DNA from: Progne subis subis
Lineage: Eukaryota > Chordata > Aves > Passeriformes > Hirundinidae
Assembly: GCA_022316685.1 (NCBI GenBank)
Contig: JAKJHU010000076.1
Coordinates: 1,436,001 to 1,500,000 of the forward strand
Reading direction: 5' to 3'
Length of the DNA stretch: 64,000 bases
Both the position numbers and the translations under genes were made by a program. The notes under the pieces are model-generated. The model was not told the DNA's origin. It did not search any database and saw nothing but the letters and a program-made list of their open reading frames with translations. This document shows positions 14,301-27,006 of the stretch, in pieces. Numbering within the stretch: the stretch's first letter is position 1; every line of letters starts with the position of its first letter.

Positions 14301-15717
14301 GAAATTTTCAATATGATTTTGCTTTCAAAGAGAGAAAATAAAACTGGCTGTTGTTTGGTAACTCCATTGTATGAAATGTGGGGTCCTGGTCTTAAGATTC
14401 ATCATTCATCTTCAAGTCTTAATGGTAAGTCAGAAAGACCCCTTCAGTCTGGAATGCTACATGCAACTCTGGAAATTGATGCTGGTATACTCCCCTAAGA
14501 GTCAGCTCCTATTCTTTTCTGAATAGAACCTTCCTTAGTAAACATAGAAACTTCCATAGTTTTTATTCTGAATTATCTACTATTATAGAATAACATAGGG
14601 AATATTTTCATTTGCTTTGTGAAGGAGATTAAGACCTCTTACTTCAATGGAGACCTATCATATATGTTGGTACTTTGGCAGTTTAATGTAGAACTATTGA
14701 AGGACTGAATTTGGAAAATATGGATGCAAGATTCAATTTCCTAGACTATCTTGAAAGGGTTTGAAGATTAAATTAAAGATACTTCCATAAAGTCACAAGG
14801 GATGGAAATCCAGGAGATCTTAGTCTGGTTGATGTGGAATTGCTTGTTCAAACATTTATCTTTAGTATTGCTGGAGAAAATAGCTCTGTCCCTAAGTAAA
14901 AGAGGTTTTCTTCAGTGATTTTGATTACTCTGTCTTGGCATCTCACTGTAAAATAAAAGCGTGTGGGCTTGGTTTACACAGGTCAATTCCCATTTCAGGT
15001 GCAAACAGTTTCAGCTGATAAAATGGCCACTGCATTTCTGGAGAGAAAATGTTTAGCTTCTGCTCAGCTGTAATGGACATGATCAATAATCTTGAAAATC
15101 TGGCAGTGAATTCTGTGAAAATGAGCACCCAAAACTGAACCATAAATTTTTAGTGCCCTTGTTTGTAACTCATCCTAAGTTTACCTGTGCCTTTCATTCT
15201 CCAACTACAAAACAATGTACTCAGATTGTCCATGACCTATCTTACACTCAGCTTCCTCAGCTTGGCTAACTTATTATTAGAGGAAATAAATTATTTTAGT
15301 CTGAGATCACAGAGAAATGTACTGATACCAAAACATTATTAGCCTGCCTCCTTGGGGAAACAAATGGTCATTTTCCTTTGAAGTTATACATATTGTTTGC
15401 TATGTGTAATGGCACAGAAATTCAATGCATGCTCTACAAAACCTGGCAAATAACTGTAGAAGGACCACATTTCTAGACATCTTCCAGGCTGAACTTCATT
15501 ACATTACACATAAATATCACAATGGAAAGGAGCTTTTTGCCCACCTAACTATCAAATATATTTTGAACACTTGAGTTAGTTAGTACCTGTTCCAGTTTCT
15601 AGTCTACATCAGCTCCGCTTAATCCAATCTTGGGCTTTCTGCCTTCTTCAGAAGGTGTTCTGTGCTCTAATGACTATATAGAAAACTAAGACTCCTAACT
15701 TAATCTTGCAATATATA
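11342..15717. other. AT-rich stretch with a possible worn LINE remnant
   Basis: No gene was recognised. Around 13150-13260 the sequence faintly resembles the C-terminal end of a CR1-type ORF2 read from the minus strand, but the match is too worn to annotate. A 15-base A-run lies at 14236-14250. The long minus-strand frame at 13879-14286 has no recognisable domain. Confidence 0.45.
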
Positions 15718-16243
15718 TCACAGAATGGATCAGGCTGGAACGGACCAGAGTGGGTCATCTGGTCCAACCTCCCTGCTCAAGCAGCATCCTCCTAGAGCAC
15801 ATGGCACAGGATTTTATCCAGAGGGCTTGATTAGCTCCAGGGAGGAAAACTCCACAATCTCTGTAGGCAAGCTGTTACAGTGATGGGTCACCCATGCAAT
15901 GGGCTGCAAGGAAGAGCACACTGCCGGCTCACAGACAGCTTGTTGTTAAACCAGCAACCCCAGAGCTTTTCCCAGCAAGCTGGCCCCCAGCCTGTACGTG
16001 TGCATGGGGTTTTTCTTCCCCAGGTGCAGGACCCTGCATTTGCCTTTGTTGAATTTCAGACAGTTCTTCTTTGCTCATTGCTTCAACCTGTTGAGGTCCT
16101 TCTGAAAGGCTGCACAGCACTCTGGGGTATCAGCCACTCCTCCCAGCTGTGGTTTGCCTCATTCAAGTCATTGATGAACAAGTTAAACAGGACAGGGCTC
16201 AGTATTGAACCTTGGGGGACACCACTAGTGACAGGCCACTAAC
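15718..16243 (-). mobile_element. CR1 LINE 3' end, internally deleted
   Basis: This is a copy of the CR1 non-LTR retrotransposon, the dominant LINE of birds. On the minus strand it starts inside the ORF2 reverse transcriptase: the palm segment GVPQGS followed by [10 protein letters not shown] can be read near 16160-16240. The reading then jumps past the catalytic aspartate segment to a stretch typical of the later part of ORF2 (K-C-x-V-L-H-L-G region, 15890-16090). It jumps again, near 15880, to the 3' untranslated end (15718-15880), which carries the TCATCTGGTCCAACC motif and ends at CACAGAATGG. At least two internal deletions are needed, and stops and frame changes occur, so the copy is dead. 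CR1 copies are normally truncated only at the 5' end, so the internal losses are the odd feature. Confidence 0.88.
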
Positions 16244-18224
16244 TACCCTGTGTCACTGATTCAGACCCTCAAATAAGAAAATTAATCTGAGAAAATCTCA
16301 ATTTCTCCTCCATGCCCTGATCATCCAAATTTTTTTACGTCCTCAAATCCTGCAGTGGGATTTTACATTGTTTTTTCAGGTTTGGGACTCAGCCCACAAT
16401 CAATCCATAATAATTTTTAATGTCTTTTTCTAATATGCCTATTTGTCTTCAGAGCCCGGCAAGTCCTGAAGAGACAGATCCCTGGCTTAGCCAGTAGGAG
16501 AAATCCACCTCATTATACCTTCACAGTAAAGTCTTAAAGACTTTTACTGATTTGCATAAAGCTATTTTCAATCCTGCCATCAAGGGACACTGCAAAACAG
16601 AAAGAATTTCTCTCAAAACACTTTGTGGGGATATGTGAACATGTGCCTGCTTGTAAAGCTCTCTCAGCCCTGGGGAGGGGGAGGCAAACAGGAACTAAGC
16701 ATTGATACCAGACAGCATAAAAAACATACATCAGATTTCACGCAGATTGTATTTTCCTGTCTTGTTGAATCTCTGTTGGGGGAGAGAATGGAGATTTGTG
16801 TCTGAATTGTTTGCTTTCCTCCTTGTCATTACCCATATAAGAGTTTAAACTCTTCCCTTCTTAATCTGAGGTGACTTACAGAGGTTTCCTATCAAACACA
16901 GATACTATACAGCACTATATTAGATTATACACTTTGTCAGAAAATTGGCACTTTATATACTAAATGACAGCCTGTGCTCTGCAACCATGCTATCATTCTC
17001 ACTCTAAGATCTTGTCAGAGCCTATAAATTAAGTGGGATTTGGCCCTGGAGTTACATGAAAGGGAGGGCTGTAGGAAACAAGAGGATACTGCCTCAACTC
17101 ACAGGACTTATTTAAAGAAAAATTCTCTTCCATCTGACCCAGGGCTATCATCTCACCACAGGCCGCCTGTTTTAACCTATACATTACAGAATGAGCAGCA
17201 GCATTAGGATACCACCTCATGCTATCCCCTGATAACTTTATCTTGGGTGTCTCCATCTACATGGACTGCATCTCCTATTGTGATACTATGCTACCCAAAT
17301 TAAAAGAGATGCTCTACAAGTATGCACCAGGTCGGAAACAACAGCCTTCACTGCAGCTCAGCTCCACAAGGCAGTAGGTTACTCCTTTGAGAAGCTGAGA
17401 CACTGTTGCTCAGAAACAGGGCTCAAATTACGCAGAAAAAGGAGAATACAGTGAGCCAGATCAACACTCTATCACATTCCCACGTATATTTTTACCCCAG
17501 AGAGGAGAACTGAGGAATCCTGGCACTGTGGCCCCTTGCTAGCCACTCCTGAGGAAGTGGAGAAAGCCCTTTGACACTGTCTGTAACTAGAAAGACTCAA
17601 TCATAAAAGGGACAAAAGAACAACGCTCTGATGCAATGTTCTTGGGACCTATAACTACTTTCATTTAGCAGTGAATATCTCACAGTAGTTGGGATAACTA
17701 CTGAATATAATTTGGTCTGGCAGCCTCCCCAGAAGGAGAACAAAATGCTGTCTTCACACCTGCAATGTATGTTTACTTCAGGGTCAGGTAGCTGAACCAT
17801 CTACAGAGTTCTTTGCTATTCTTAAAAAAGGACACATCCAATTTCAAAGTAATTATTAGGCTTGCATGGTGCATTGGTTTCAGGCAGATAAGGTGCATGC
17901 AAACCACATGAATGATCACTGAAAACCCCAGTAGTGCTGTGCTCCTGGGTTGTTCAAGGACTCAAAGCATCAGTAGCTTTGCTGCAGAATGCAAGTGAGG
18001 CTATATTTGTGTGCAAAATAAAGGCAAAAGAAACACAAGTTATTAGGAGCACACAAGTCCTTCTTCAGGTCTGAAACAGAAGCAACAAGATTTTGAGCAA
18101 GCAAAGGAAGATTTTTTTTTCAAGTCTAAATGAAGTCAGTTTGGGTAAAAAACACCTTGTAGACAAGAGGGAGCAGGATATCAGAACTCTCTGGTTTGGG
18201 GCTGTACACCCTGGGTTCAAGCCC
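16244..18224. other. Unique-looking stretch, nothing recognised
   Basis: About 2 kb with no recognisable gene or repeat. The frames present are short and have no domain signatures. Confidence 0.5.
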
Positions 18225-18540
18225 AGCGCACAGGGCAGTGCCAGCAGCGGGCTGCCCTTCGCCAAGGCAGAGCTGCTCCTCTCCTGGAAGCCCCTGTCAG
18301 CGTGGATTCACGGGGCAGAACAGAGGTAAAGATGGCACAGAGTCCTCCTACTCCGGGTCTCCTTGAAGAGCCTTCCTGCCGCTGCCAGCCCGACGGGAAA
18401 GCCGCAGCACGGCAGCTGCCCTCAAACGTATAGTGACAGTGCTCTCTGGTGGCAGCTGGAGCCGCACCCAGCGCCTCAGCCTGCGGACCGCCGAGGATGC
18501 GCTCGACTGCCAGCCACTCTTCTCGGCGTCAGTACCAGCT
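18225..18540. promoter_or_regulatory. Small CpG-rich island with a CTCF-like site
   Basis: About 20 CpG dinucleotides fall in roughly 310 bases whose GC content is clearly above that of the AT-rich flanks. Read on the minus strand, 18440-18452 gives CCACCAGAGAGCA, which matches the CTCF core consensus at all but one strongly conserved position. A possible splice donor (AGAG then GTAAAG) lies at about 18326 on the plus strand. The segment could be a promoter or first exon of an unrecognised transcript, an insulator, or a GC-rich remnant of a repeat I do not recognise. No coding region can be tied to it. Confidence 0.4.
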
Positions 18541-19142
18541 GATGAAGCCTAGGAGCACAATCAAGTGTATAGGCAAGCACAGATATGCCTTTTAAAACCT
18601 ATGGAAGACTTGGGCAGATAAAACTTCAATTAAAAGCCTCGGCATAGGAACAGAGCGTATTTTTAAAAGCTTTGTGAAAAACAGGCTTTTCTGCTCTGTC
18701 ATACTGGCACCTTGTTTGTTTGTTTTACTTGGAAATGGATGCCACAAGCTGAAAAGAAAGGCTTTCCCAGCTCTAAGTTAATGTCCGTATACCAGTCTCA
18801 CTAGCATGAAAATTCTTGGTATAGCATAATGCAGAACAGGGACTCCCATAATGCCTGTAATCTGCAGATCTCCAGACACTTTATAAAGCCCTCTGATGAT
18901 GTTTAGAGTATCACAGTAAAGGAAATATTCATATATTTCCTTTCTATATTTTCCCGTATATACTGGGACAGCTGCAGAGAGGCCAAGAGGTTTTTAAGTT
19001 GAAATATAGCAAGGAAGAGTTTTGTTTCTGCCTCCTATGGAAATTACAGACTTGCAGATACCAGAAGCCACATGCCAGACTCAGATTTTCTCCTAACTAA
19101 CAGTGTCATCAACTACAGGTCACAAAGGGTTTAGCAACACAA
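18541..19142. other. AT-rich stretch, nothing recognised
   Basis: No gene or repeat family was recognised between the CpG-rich island and the next CR1 copy. Confidence 0.5.
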
Positions 19143-19385
19143 GATCATGGAATGGTGATCCTGTGTTGGAAGGGAAGGGATCTCTAGAGGTCATTTGGTT
19201 CAACCCCATTGCTGCTCAGGCAGGGCCACTTAGAGCTGGTTGCCCCAGGACTGTGCATTCTCACATCAATGCTTCATCACCATACTGTAAAAAAGTATTT
19301 CCTGATGTTCAGATGGAACTTCCTCCTGTGTTTCAGTTTGTGCCCATTGCCTATTGTCCTGTCAGGCATGTCCTTCCATGTTGTA
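19143..19385 (-). mobile_element. CR1 LINE 3' fragment
   Basis: The minus-strand 3' end of a CR1 copy begins at ATCATGGAATGG and contains the family-typical segment AGAGGTCATTTGGTTCAACC. It then runs back into the end of ORF2, where the antisense of the terminal coding region is visible (GTTCAGATGGAACTTCCT and TGCCCATTGCC, near 19305-19350). It is truncated at its 5' end, as most CR1 copies are. Two overlapping plus-strand frames through it are antisense artefacts. Confidence 0.85.
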
Positions 19386-20582
19386 ATGTACACCGACATT
19401 CCACTTTTCATGGCACACAAGCCTTTTCTACATCCAAACCCATCTGTACTGGCCATTTGGATGCTTTAACCTAACACCCTACTGCTGTGTGCAGAAGCAC
19501 TTGACCAACAGCCTGCTAGAGGGAGTACCTATCCTTCACACACGGTTAGTATGTTTTATTTTGTTTATACGGGAGTCAGGCAAGCAAGAAGACTTTTCAA
19601 CAACTTAGTGAAATGTTGTTGTGAAAGCTTTCTTTGCCAGTGGGATGGTTTCTAATACATTAATAATCGTAGCTATGTATTTTCAGTTCTCAGCGCTTGC
19701 TCTGGCACCTCTGCCAGGGTTTTGCTGGCAGACCTGAGCTTGCACTGACAATGTACTGAATCAAGCAAAGGCAAGTGGGGCCAGAAGCAGAGGCTGCACA
19801 TATATATGCTCAACAGTACCTCAGAAAACAGAGTGCTGCCAAAGGAATGTGATGACATGGTATTGCTGCTTTGGAGGGCAGGCAGGCAGCACCTGTCACA
19901 AGACTTCAGTCTATACAGAATATAGAATTAGACATTTTAAAAGTAAAAAAAAGAATAAATAAAAAAATCTGCTAGAACACAACCAACTGACAATTCTTGA
20001 ATTCAGTCATGTACATTTTACACCAGAGAAACTCAGCTGAAGCCACAAGACAAGAAATAGGTATCACTTGAATTCACAAGCCTGTAACTCAATGCGGACC
20101 TTACCTATGAGGGTGAGACTGAAACAAGGTGGCTGGAGAGCTAGAATAATAAGAATAATAACCTAAATATACAGAGTCAGTTCAGACTTAAGCTACCACA
20201 TGGCACCTGAGTCCCACTGGCTGTTCAGATACAGGCTCACAGCTCAAAGCAAATGAGGAGACTTCAACTTATCTCACAGTCAAAAAGATTGACATTATAC
20301 CAAAACTTTTTGTGCTTCTTGTAGGCTAAAAGAGTGCATAACCCTAACCTCAGCATACATGTGATTTTTTTTTTTTTTTTCCCTCATCAGGTGAGTAATA
20401 TTCCCACTGAACTCTCTGAAGTGGATCTAATTAAGCCAGGCAAGCTGTTTTACATTAGCTGGATGTACTTTTTCACTCTCCACAAAACACACATATTTCT
20501 TCAAGCATTTTGTGTGGTTTGCTTTGAATACCCAACATTAAAAATTAAACATTTCACACTGAGTTCTTTTAAATAAGTCATT

Positions 20583-20614
20583 AAAAAAATAATAATAATA
20601 ATAATAATAAAAAA
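20583..20614 (+). repeat. (AAT)n microsatellite
   Basis: An A-run leads into about eight AAT units and ends in a second A-run. Confidence 0.93.
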
Positions 20615-20982
20615 TCCACAGCCAGTGCATGAACAGTCAGAGAAGACAAGAACAGAAGAAAATTGTGTTAAAAGATATCTGTCAGAAACTCTTCACTTGT
20701 TTTTACATTGATCTCTCCAGAATCAACCTGGCAGAGCTCAGACAAGGATCTTGATCCCCAGAAGTAGAGATCAGCAACACTTCATGCTGCAAGATCCACA
20801 GCAGGTTTTACTGTTGCTATGGTTATTAAAATCTTCTTTTCAACAGGAGAGAAATAAATTCTCCAGGTCTCTGCAACACATAATAACACAGCCATCTCAC
20901 TGTCAGGCTCTGCACATGGGGGTGGGCTTCAACAGCATCACCCTAAATCTAAACATCAAATAGAGGATATTTAAATATTTGA

Positions 20983-21012
20983 GATGGATTGATGGATGGA
21001 TGGAAGGAAGGA
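20983..21012 (+). repeat. Short GATG/GGAA tetranucleotide array
   Basis: Four imperfect GATG units followed by GGAA-type units. The array is short and degenerate. Confidence 0.8.
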
Positions 21013-21284
21013 CCTGATGGGTTCCTTGCAACTCAGTTTATTCCAAATCAAGGTGTCTTCACTTCAGCATGCCATGTTCAGAGGGATGTCCTGTGCAGTG
21101 TTTTCATCCCCATAGATTTAGGCTCAACTCCCAAATGAGGGATGCATTTAATGGTTTCATCCAGACTCCAAAATACCCCATCACTGTTAGGGTCATACTC
21201 TCTGCTTTCCTGTTCCTATTCAGCAATTTTCTGCTTATTCATCTGAGGTCACATTAGTTTTCAGCAACAGCATCACACTGAGAG

Positions 21285-21830
21285 CTCTTGTTCAGTCAAT
21301 TATCCATCCTGACTTCTAACTCCTTTCAGGGTCACTGTTTCTCTGCAAGCAAGCTCTGCATGTGTAGCCTATTGTCCTTGTTCCCAAACACACAACCTTG
21401 CCCTTATGCTGGTTAAATAAGACCCCCTTTCCAAATTAACTAGATTGATCTGTCAAACTGATCCAACTTTACCACTGTTTACTCCTACTAATGCTGTGTC
21501 CTCTGCCCATTTTACAGGCACTGATTTCCTCACTTCTAAACCATAAATAAAACCTCTGAATTGTATTAGACTGAAAAAGATTCCCATGGAACCCTGCTGG
21601 AAATACCCTCTGTGGATGATGATTCCTCATTTACAATTCCTTTCTTTGAAATCCATCAGACAATTACAGTCTATTTATTATGTGCTACATTAATTTTGCA
21701 TAGTTCTAATTTTTTAATTGGAATGTCATGTGGCATGAAGTCAAATGCTTTTGAGAAGTGCAGGTACTGTCAACACAGCTCCTCTTATCAGCCTATCTCG
21801 TCAAAAAATAAAGCTATGTTTGCTTAAGCA
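21285..21830 (-). mobile_element. Possible ancient CR1/L3-type LINE fragment
   Basis: On the minus strand this region resembles the reverse-transcriptase part of very old amniote CR1/L3 LINEs. The antisense signature includes the stretch around 21650-21760, with GTGCTACATTAATTTTGCAT and AATGTCATGTGGCATGAAGT followed by a segment read as AAATGCTTTTGAGAAG. It is heavily diverged, has no open reading frame and lacks clear ends. The call rests on overall resemblance, and an unrelated unique sequence is possible. Confidence 0.4.
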
Positions 21831-22254
21831 GATCTGTTCTCCATAAAGTGAGATGTGCAACAGTTGCTGTATAAGACTATGGATTGAAACAATTCTGTAC
21901 TCTTAATGAGCAGTGAGGAACTGTAGAAACACAGTTTTAAATGGGAAACAGACCAGTTGCATTTTCTTACTGCCAAGCCCAGAGGTTTCCAATCACAGTT
22001 CTGAATTTTTCTGTAATACATACTATGTTAAAACTCAAAGTGAATGTGGATAAAGGACTCATTTGGGATCTCTCAGCACTTCAAGCCACAAACACTTACC
22101 TACTCTACAGTATAAGGAGATGAGATGGACTGAACAGTACATTTTCTAATTCCCTCTTCATTCTTTTTAACTAGTTCCTGTCTGTCACCTCTAAGGAGAC
22201 CTTGTGGAAGAATCCACCTCAGCTGTTATCTCTGTGTAGAGAACATGTCCTATA

Positions 22255-23375
22255 AGGCAATAGAAAATATCTTGTCTGGATGACATTTGATGAGAAATCT
22301 AGAAGATAGTTTCAGCTTAAAGATGTAATCAACAAGGGAGAGAAAATATAACGTAGTTATAGGATAACTAAGATACCTTAGATAACTAAGATAATGGGTT
22401 AACATAAGGGCAGGGAGAGATCACTCATCAAATACTGTCATGGGCAAATTAGGCTAGAATTGAGGATGATAATTGAATCTATTACTAACAAAATCAGAGC
22501 AGAATAATGAGAAGTAAAGTAAGACCTTAAAACCACCTTCTCCACACCCATCCCTCCTTCGCACTTTACCTACTCACCCAGTGGCACAAGGAGACAGGGA
22601 ATGGGGGTTATGGCTAGTTCATCACATGTTGTTTCTGTTGCTGCTCAGGGAAAGGAGCTCTTCCCCTCCTCCACCATGGGTTCTCTCCCATGGGAAACAC
22701 TTCTCCATGAACTTCTCCAACCTGAATTAACTATTCACTCCATTAACTATTGCAACATGGTTCACTCTTCCATGTGGTACAGTCCTTCAGGGACAGACTG
22801 GTTGACCAGGAAACCTGCTCCAGCGTAGGCTCCTCTCTCCATGTGTCTGCAGGCCCTGCTAGGAGCCTGTCCCAGCACAGGCCTCCCATGGGTTCATAGC
22901 CTCCTCTCAGGCATCCATCTGCTCTGGCATCAGTCTCTGCCATGGGCTGCAAGTGGATCTCTGCATCTCCACCATCCTCCATATGCTGCAGGGGCACAGC
23001 TGCTTCACCATGGTCTTCACTACAGATTGCAAGGGAATCCCAGCTCCAGTGCCTGGAACACCTCCTCCCCCTCCTGTACTGACCTTGGTGTCTGCAGAGG
23101 TGTTCCTCCCACCTATTCTCACTCTGTTCTTCTCTGGACACAATTACAACCATGCAATTACTTTTTTTTTTCTTTTTTTCTTCTTCTTAAATACGTTAAC
23201 ACAGAGGCATTACCACTGTTTCTAATTGGCCCAGCCTCGGCCAGCAGCACGTCTGTCTTGGAATCTGCTGGCATTGGCTGTGCTGGACATGGAGGAAGAA
23301 GCTTCAGCAGCTTCTCACAGAACCCATCCCTCTAGCTCCTATGCTACCAAAATCTGGCCACACAAATCCAATACA
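22255..23375 (-). mobile_element. LTR-like retroviral repeat, nearly full length
   Basis: Read on the minus strand, the element begins TGTATTGGATTTGTGTGG at 23375 and has a TATTTAAG box near 23190. It then contains a GC-rich body with repeated GGAGCAG-type phrases and CCATGG-like segments. It continues through a CTCATTATTCTGCTCTGATTTTG-like segment (22460-22510, described here in part) into a TTATATTTTCTCTCCC segment near 22340. This layout matches a long avian LTR family present again, in the opposite orientation, at 33120-33510. The copy is diverged and no target-site duplication could be read. Its left end is approximate. The long frames in it (for example 22743-23153 on the minus strand) are accidental. 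Confidence 0.65.
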
Positions 23376-25866
23376 TCCTTAATTTGATATTGGCTTCTTA
23401 TAGAGAAAAGTAAAGCACAACTGACTAGAAATGGAGAAGAAAACAAATTAATCATAATATTTATAATGTTACAAAGCATTATAAGCAAAGTTGGGACCAT
23501 CTCTCAGCTAATCTGTCCATACCTGATTATGGTTTCAGACGTCCTGAAGCCCTTTAGATAACCATGTTCTTCTATTGTATAGACATTTGGCAATTATCAC
23601 TATAGCTGTTTGCTTAAGAAAAGAAAAATATCAAAGTAGATAAATAAGGCCTAGGATAACAAAATATATCATCCACCTATTATCCCTTCAATGTATGCAT
23701 CCTGCTGGCACAGTTTAGAGTTCATTTACATGATAGATGCTTCTACTTCAGCCTAAAGCAAGGCTGGTGCTCATGCCATTTCCTGTCAGGAGTTGCTGGA
23801 CCTCAATTATTTATTTGAGATAAATGATGCAATAAAAACACACTTTGCAGTCCAAAAGCCACCTTCATCAACTGTAGAATGCCTGACTTACTGTTTCATT
23901 CTCACCCCCCCACAAGATATTTGCCAGAGTAAAATAAATTATTCTGGTACCGAAGCAATACAACATCCACTTATTTTGCTTCTTATAAACAGCCTAGCTG
24001 CCTCAGCCATCACAGCTGCTTTCTTGTTCCCTCCAAACCATCCTGGCAAAAGGTAACATGAGAAAGAAGAGGAGGGTAACTTGTAAAGCCTCTGGGCAAT
24101 GCACCAGCTAAAACTGCTTAGGCCTTATTGAACTGGCCCAGGTTACACTCATTGCTCTGCTCTGCTGACTGGGGAACAATCTAAGGAGGAGAGAGGAAAG
24201 GGCTTCAAAAAAAATCTAATAACAGTGACAACTTCTTTACCTTCTTACTTTATCCAGCCTGCTGATTAAGTGAATGAGGCCTCACAGGGCTGGCTAAATT
24301 CAGAAAGAAATTAAAATCACCAGAAATCAGTTAATTCTATCACAGAGCATTACTCAGTGAGATCAAAAGCTGTATAACAACAAATTAAATTCAAGTCTGT
24401 GTGCAGTTTCTCAGTTTATGCATATAGGAAATGCAAACGAAAATACCCCATGGGGTGTGGCAAAGATTAATCTATTAATGTGTTGTATTTGAAAACCTAA
24501 AGTGCTATTAAGTGCTAGACTGATTATTTTAATCAACACTGTTTTCACACCATCTGCAGTTCTGTGGCTACAAATGTAATTGTGAAATTATATTCCAGGT
24601 ATACAGAATGTCTCTGCACTTCTCAATTCATGTTTCATCATTAGCTCAGCATCCAAATGCTTAAGATGAAATCAGATTCAACTGCAGGATGAAACATGAA
24701 AGAAAATGCAGTACTGTCACATTTCTTCTCCTGAAGGGCCCAGACAGGTACTGTCAGATAGTCAATTGAACATGAGACAGTTCTGATGTACATAGTCTTG
24801 ATATTCTTGTGTAGGAGCCACAATGAGGGGGGTGAAAAATGCAGGCTTTCTAATTTTCATTTTCCTCAGCAATACAGTAACTGGAAAAAGCAAAGTTTAG
24901 ACAGATGACTCTCAGCTCTGAAACAACAAAAAGTCACATACTTCCTATTTTCTATTTACAGGTAAACACTTTAAAAATAAAGAGGATGAAATGTTTTATA
25001 AATTACACTCACTAAATACCTTTTGTAACCTTAAGAGAAAAGCAGGCAATAGATGAATCAAAAGAGAGAGGGTTTAGCAAGAAATCTGATGGTGCTTGCT
25101 AAAGAAACAACACTGAAGTGCTAAGGAATTGCATCCTGAATTTTGTCTGGTGTTGCTCTGCACTGATAAATAGCTTTGGATCATGATCCCATATGTTACA
25201 GCTGTGGTAAAGATTAGCTCTTAATCTTGATACTAGAGGGTTATGCTATTTTTTATAAAGCAATCTACAGATGAAAAGCCAACACCTCCACCCCATTTTT
25301 TTTCCCTTTGTTTTTGTTGTTAATACAGTTACTTAATACTTTGGAATCCAATATCGACTTCATTCCTGATTCAAAATGACACCTGCCACGGACAGAATGG
25401 CACCTGCATCAATTCTTTTCATACAGCCCAGTCTGCAAAGCCGGTGCAGCTACATGGGAGAGGACAAATTAACAATCAAACTACTATGAAACCAGCAGTT
25501 ACAGAGAAAGTAAAGCTCTTACAGAGTTACAAAAAACACAGCTACCCCATGTCAGTGTGAGCAAATAAGGGGAACTAGTGTGCCAAAGAGATGTAAGTTT
25601 TTTCCCTTCTCTTCCCCTCCCTTCTCTCTTTCCTTCTGCAGTAAGATGTGTTCTAGAGTTTGAGTCCTTTATATCAAAAGGACTGGAGATTTCTAGCCAA
25701 AAATGCAAAAAGGTTAACTTGTTACTGAATTTACATCTGCAAATCTTCACAGGAAGCAATCTGTGCAACCCCTTTGAATTAAACATACTAGTCAAAAGCC
25801 TTTGGCACCAGGTGGGGATTAATGTCCAGCTGGAAAGATGATGGCTTGAAGAAAGTTCAGCTACCA

Positions 25867-26412
25867 TTAAGCCCATGTTCTAATGCCAGGTTTATTGCCA
25901 TTATAGGCCTTTTTAAAAGCACAGAAGAAAATAAATATTACAGAGCAAGTAGTTTCTTGTATTGAGCCAATATCCCTCCTAAGGGTTTCTACAGTTTTGA
26001 AAAGTGATGCTCTTACTCTTGACACATTTTTCCAAAGGTCTTTAGGAACCAATGCCTGGACTGCCTCATACTTGATATGTCTTCCAGAAATGCTGGGGGA
26101 AGGACTCCAGAAATGAGCCAGCACTTCTTTTGGTTGAGACGGACCACTGTGGGTTATTGCCAGTAGGTAATGGTTGGAAAAGCACCACTTCTGAGCCCAC
26201 TTTCTCATATCCAAATGCACTACCACAGTCTAGAAAGTCTGTTTCTTGTTTGGAATGGTTTCTGGGAACACCTGTGGGTCTACATGCAACTTAGTGATGT
26301 TATAAATGCTGAAAGGCCAAGCTTTTGTAAATGGCCCAATCTTGGCTATATGAACAAGGGCTGGATGACCAAATGGAAAATATTTAGTGATGTTAAATTG
26401 CAAAAGAGATGA
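25867..26412 (-). other. Coding-like minus-strand stretch, unrecognised
   Basis: A minus-strand frame stays open for 119 codons from a methionine (26226 to 25867). In the same frame further upstream, another 50 or so codons read before a TAG near 26230. The composition looks more protein-like than most frames here: few homopolymers, balanced charge, and segments such as DPQVFPETIPN and ETLRRDIGSIQ. I do not recognise a family, and no promoter or poly(A) signal can be tied to it. It may be a decayed retrocopy or simply a long chance frame. Confidence 0.2.
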
Positions 26413-26962
26413 TCAAAATGTTACATCATCTTTCTGTTGGCATAAGTGTAAGATAATTATTACTTTTTTTAGATCAACACAAATGAGGAAAATTTAAATT
26501 CACATATATTCAGGCTCTTAATTTGTAACTCTTTATGGGACCCTTTTTATCTGTCACCATTCCATACTCTTGCATGTTGCAGTAAGTAGTAGGGAACAAC
26601 AAAATGTGCAAGCACAGAATCTGAGGAAGAACAGTAGAAGTCAGTGGTACATAAACAGAACTGCTGAGAAAGGTTCTCTTGCTGAAACAACACTTTGACT
26701 TTAAAATGAAGCAATCCACTCTTACAAAACACTCTTACAAACCTCACTATGCTGTGTTCCCTGTTACTCACTCTTGAACTAATTATTACAGCCTCTGGCC
26801 TTGCTGCTCCACTGTAACCTTTCTGAACCCATATCTGAACAAAACCATGATTACATTAGAGGATTTCAATGGTACTTCCACAGTATTGAATCCCAGTCAA
26901 GAAATTTGGCCTCATATACCATAAAACAAGGAAGGCAATTATATTGATTTAAAATTATAATT

Positions 26963-27006
26963 CAAACAAACAAACAATGAAAGCAAAGCAAACAAACAAA
27001 CAAAAC
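26963..27006 (+). repeat. Imperfect (CAAA)n array
   Basis: Two runs of CAAA units are separated by a short interruption (TGAAAGCAAAG). Confidence 0.9.

Larger units (their letters stand above)
19386..21284. other. AT-rich stretch with simple repeats
   Basis: No gene was recognised. It holds a T-run (20365-20380), an (AAT)n array (20583-20614) and a short GATG/GGAA-type array (20983-21012). Confidence 0.5.

Noticed and set aside
22743..23335. Overlapping frames of 136 and 164 codons
   Set aside because: They lie on opposite strands inside an LTR-like repeat; GC-rich repeat sequence keeps them open by chance.
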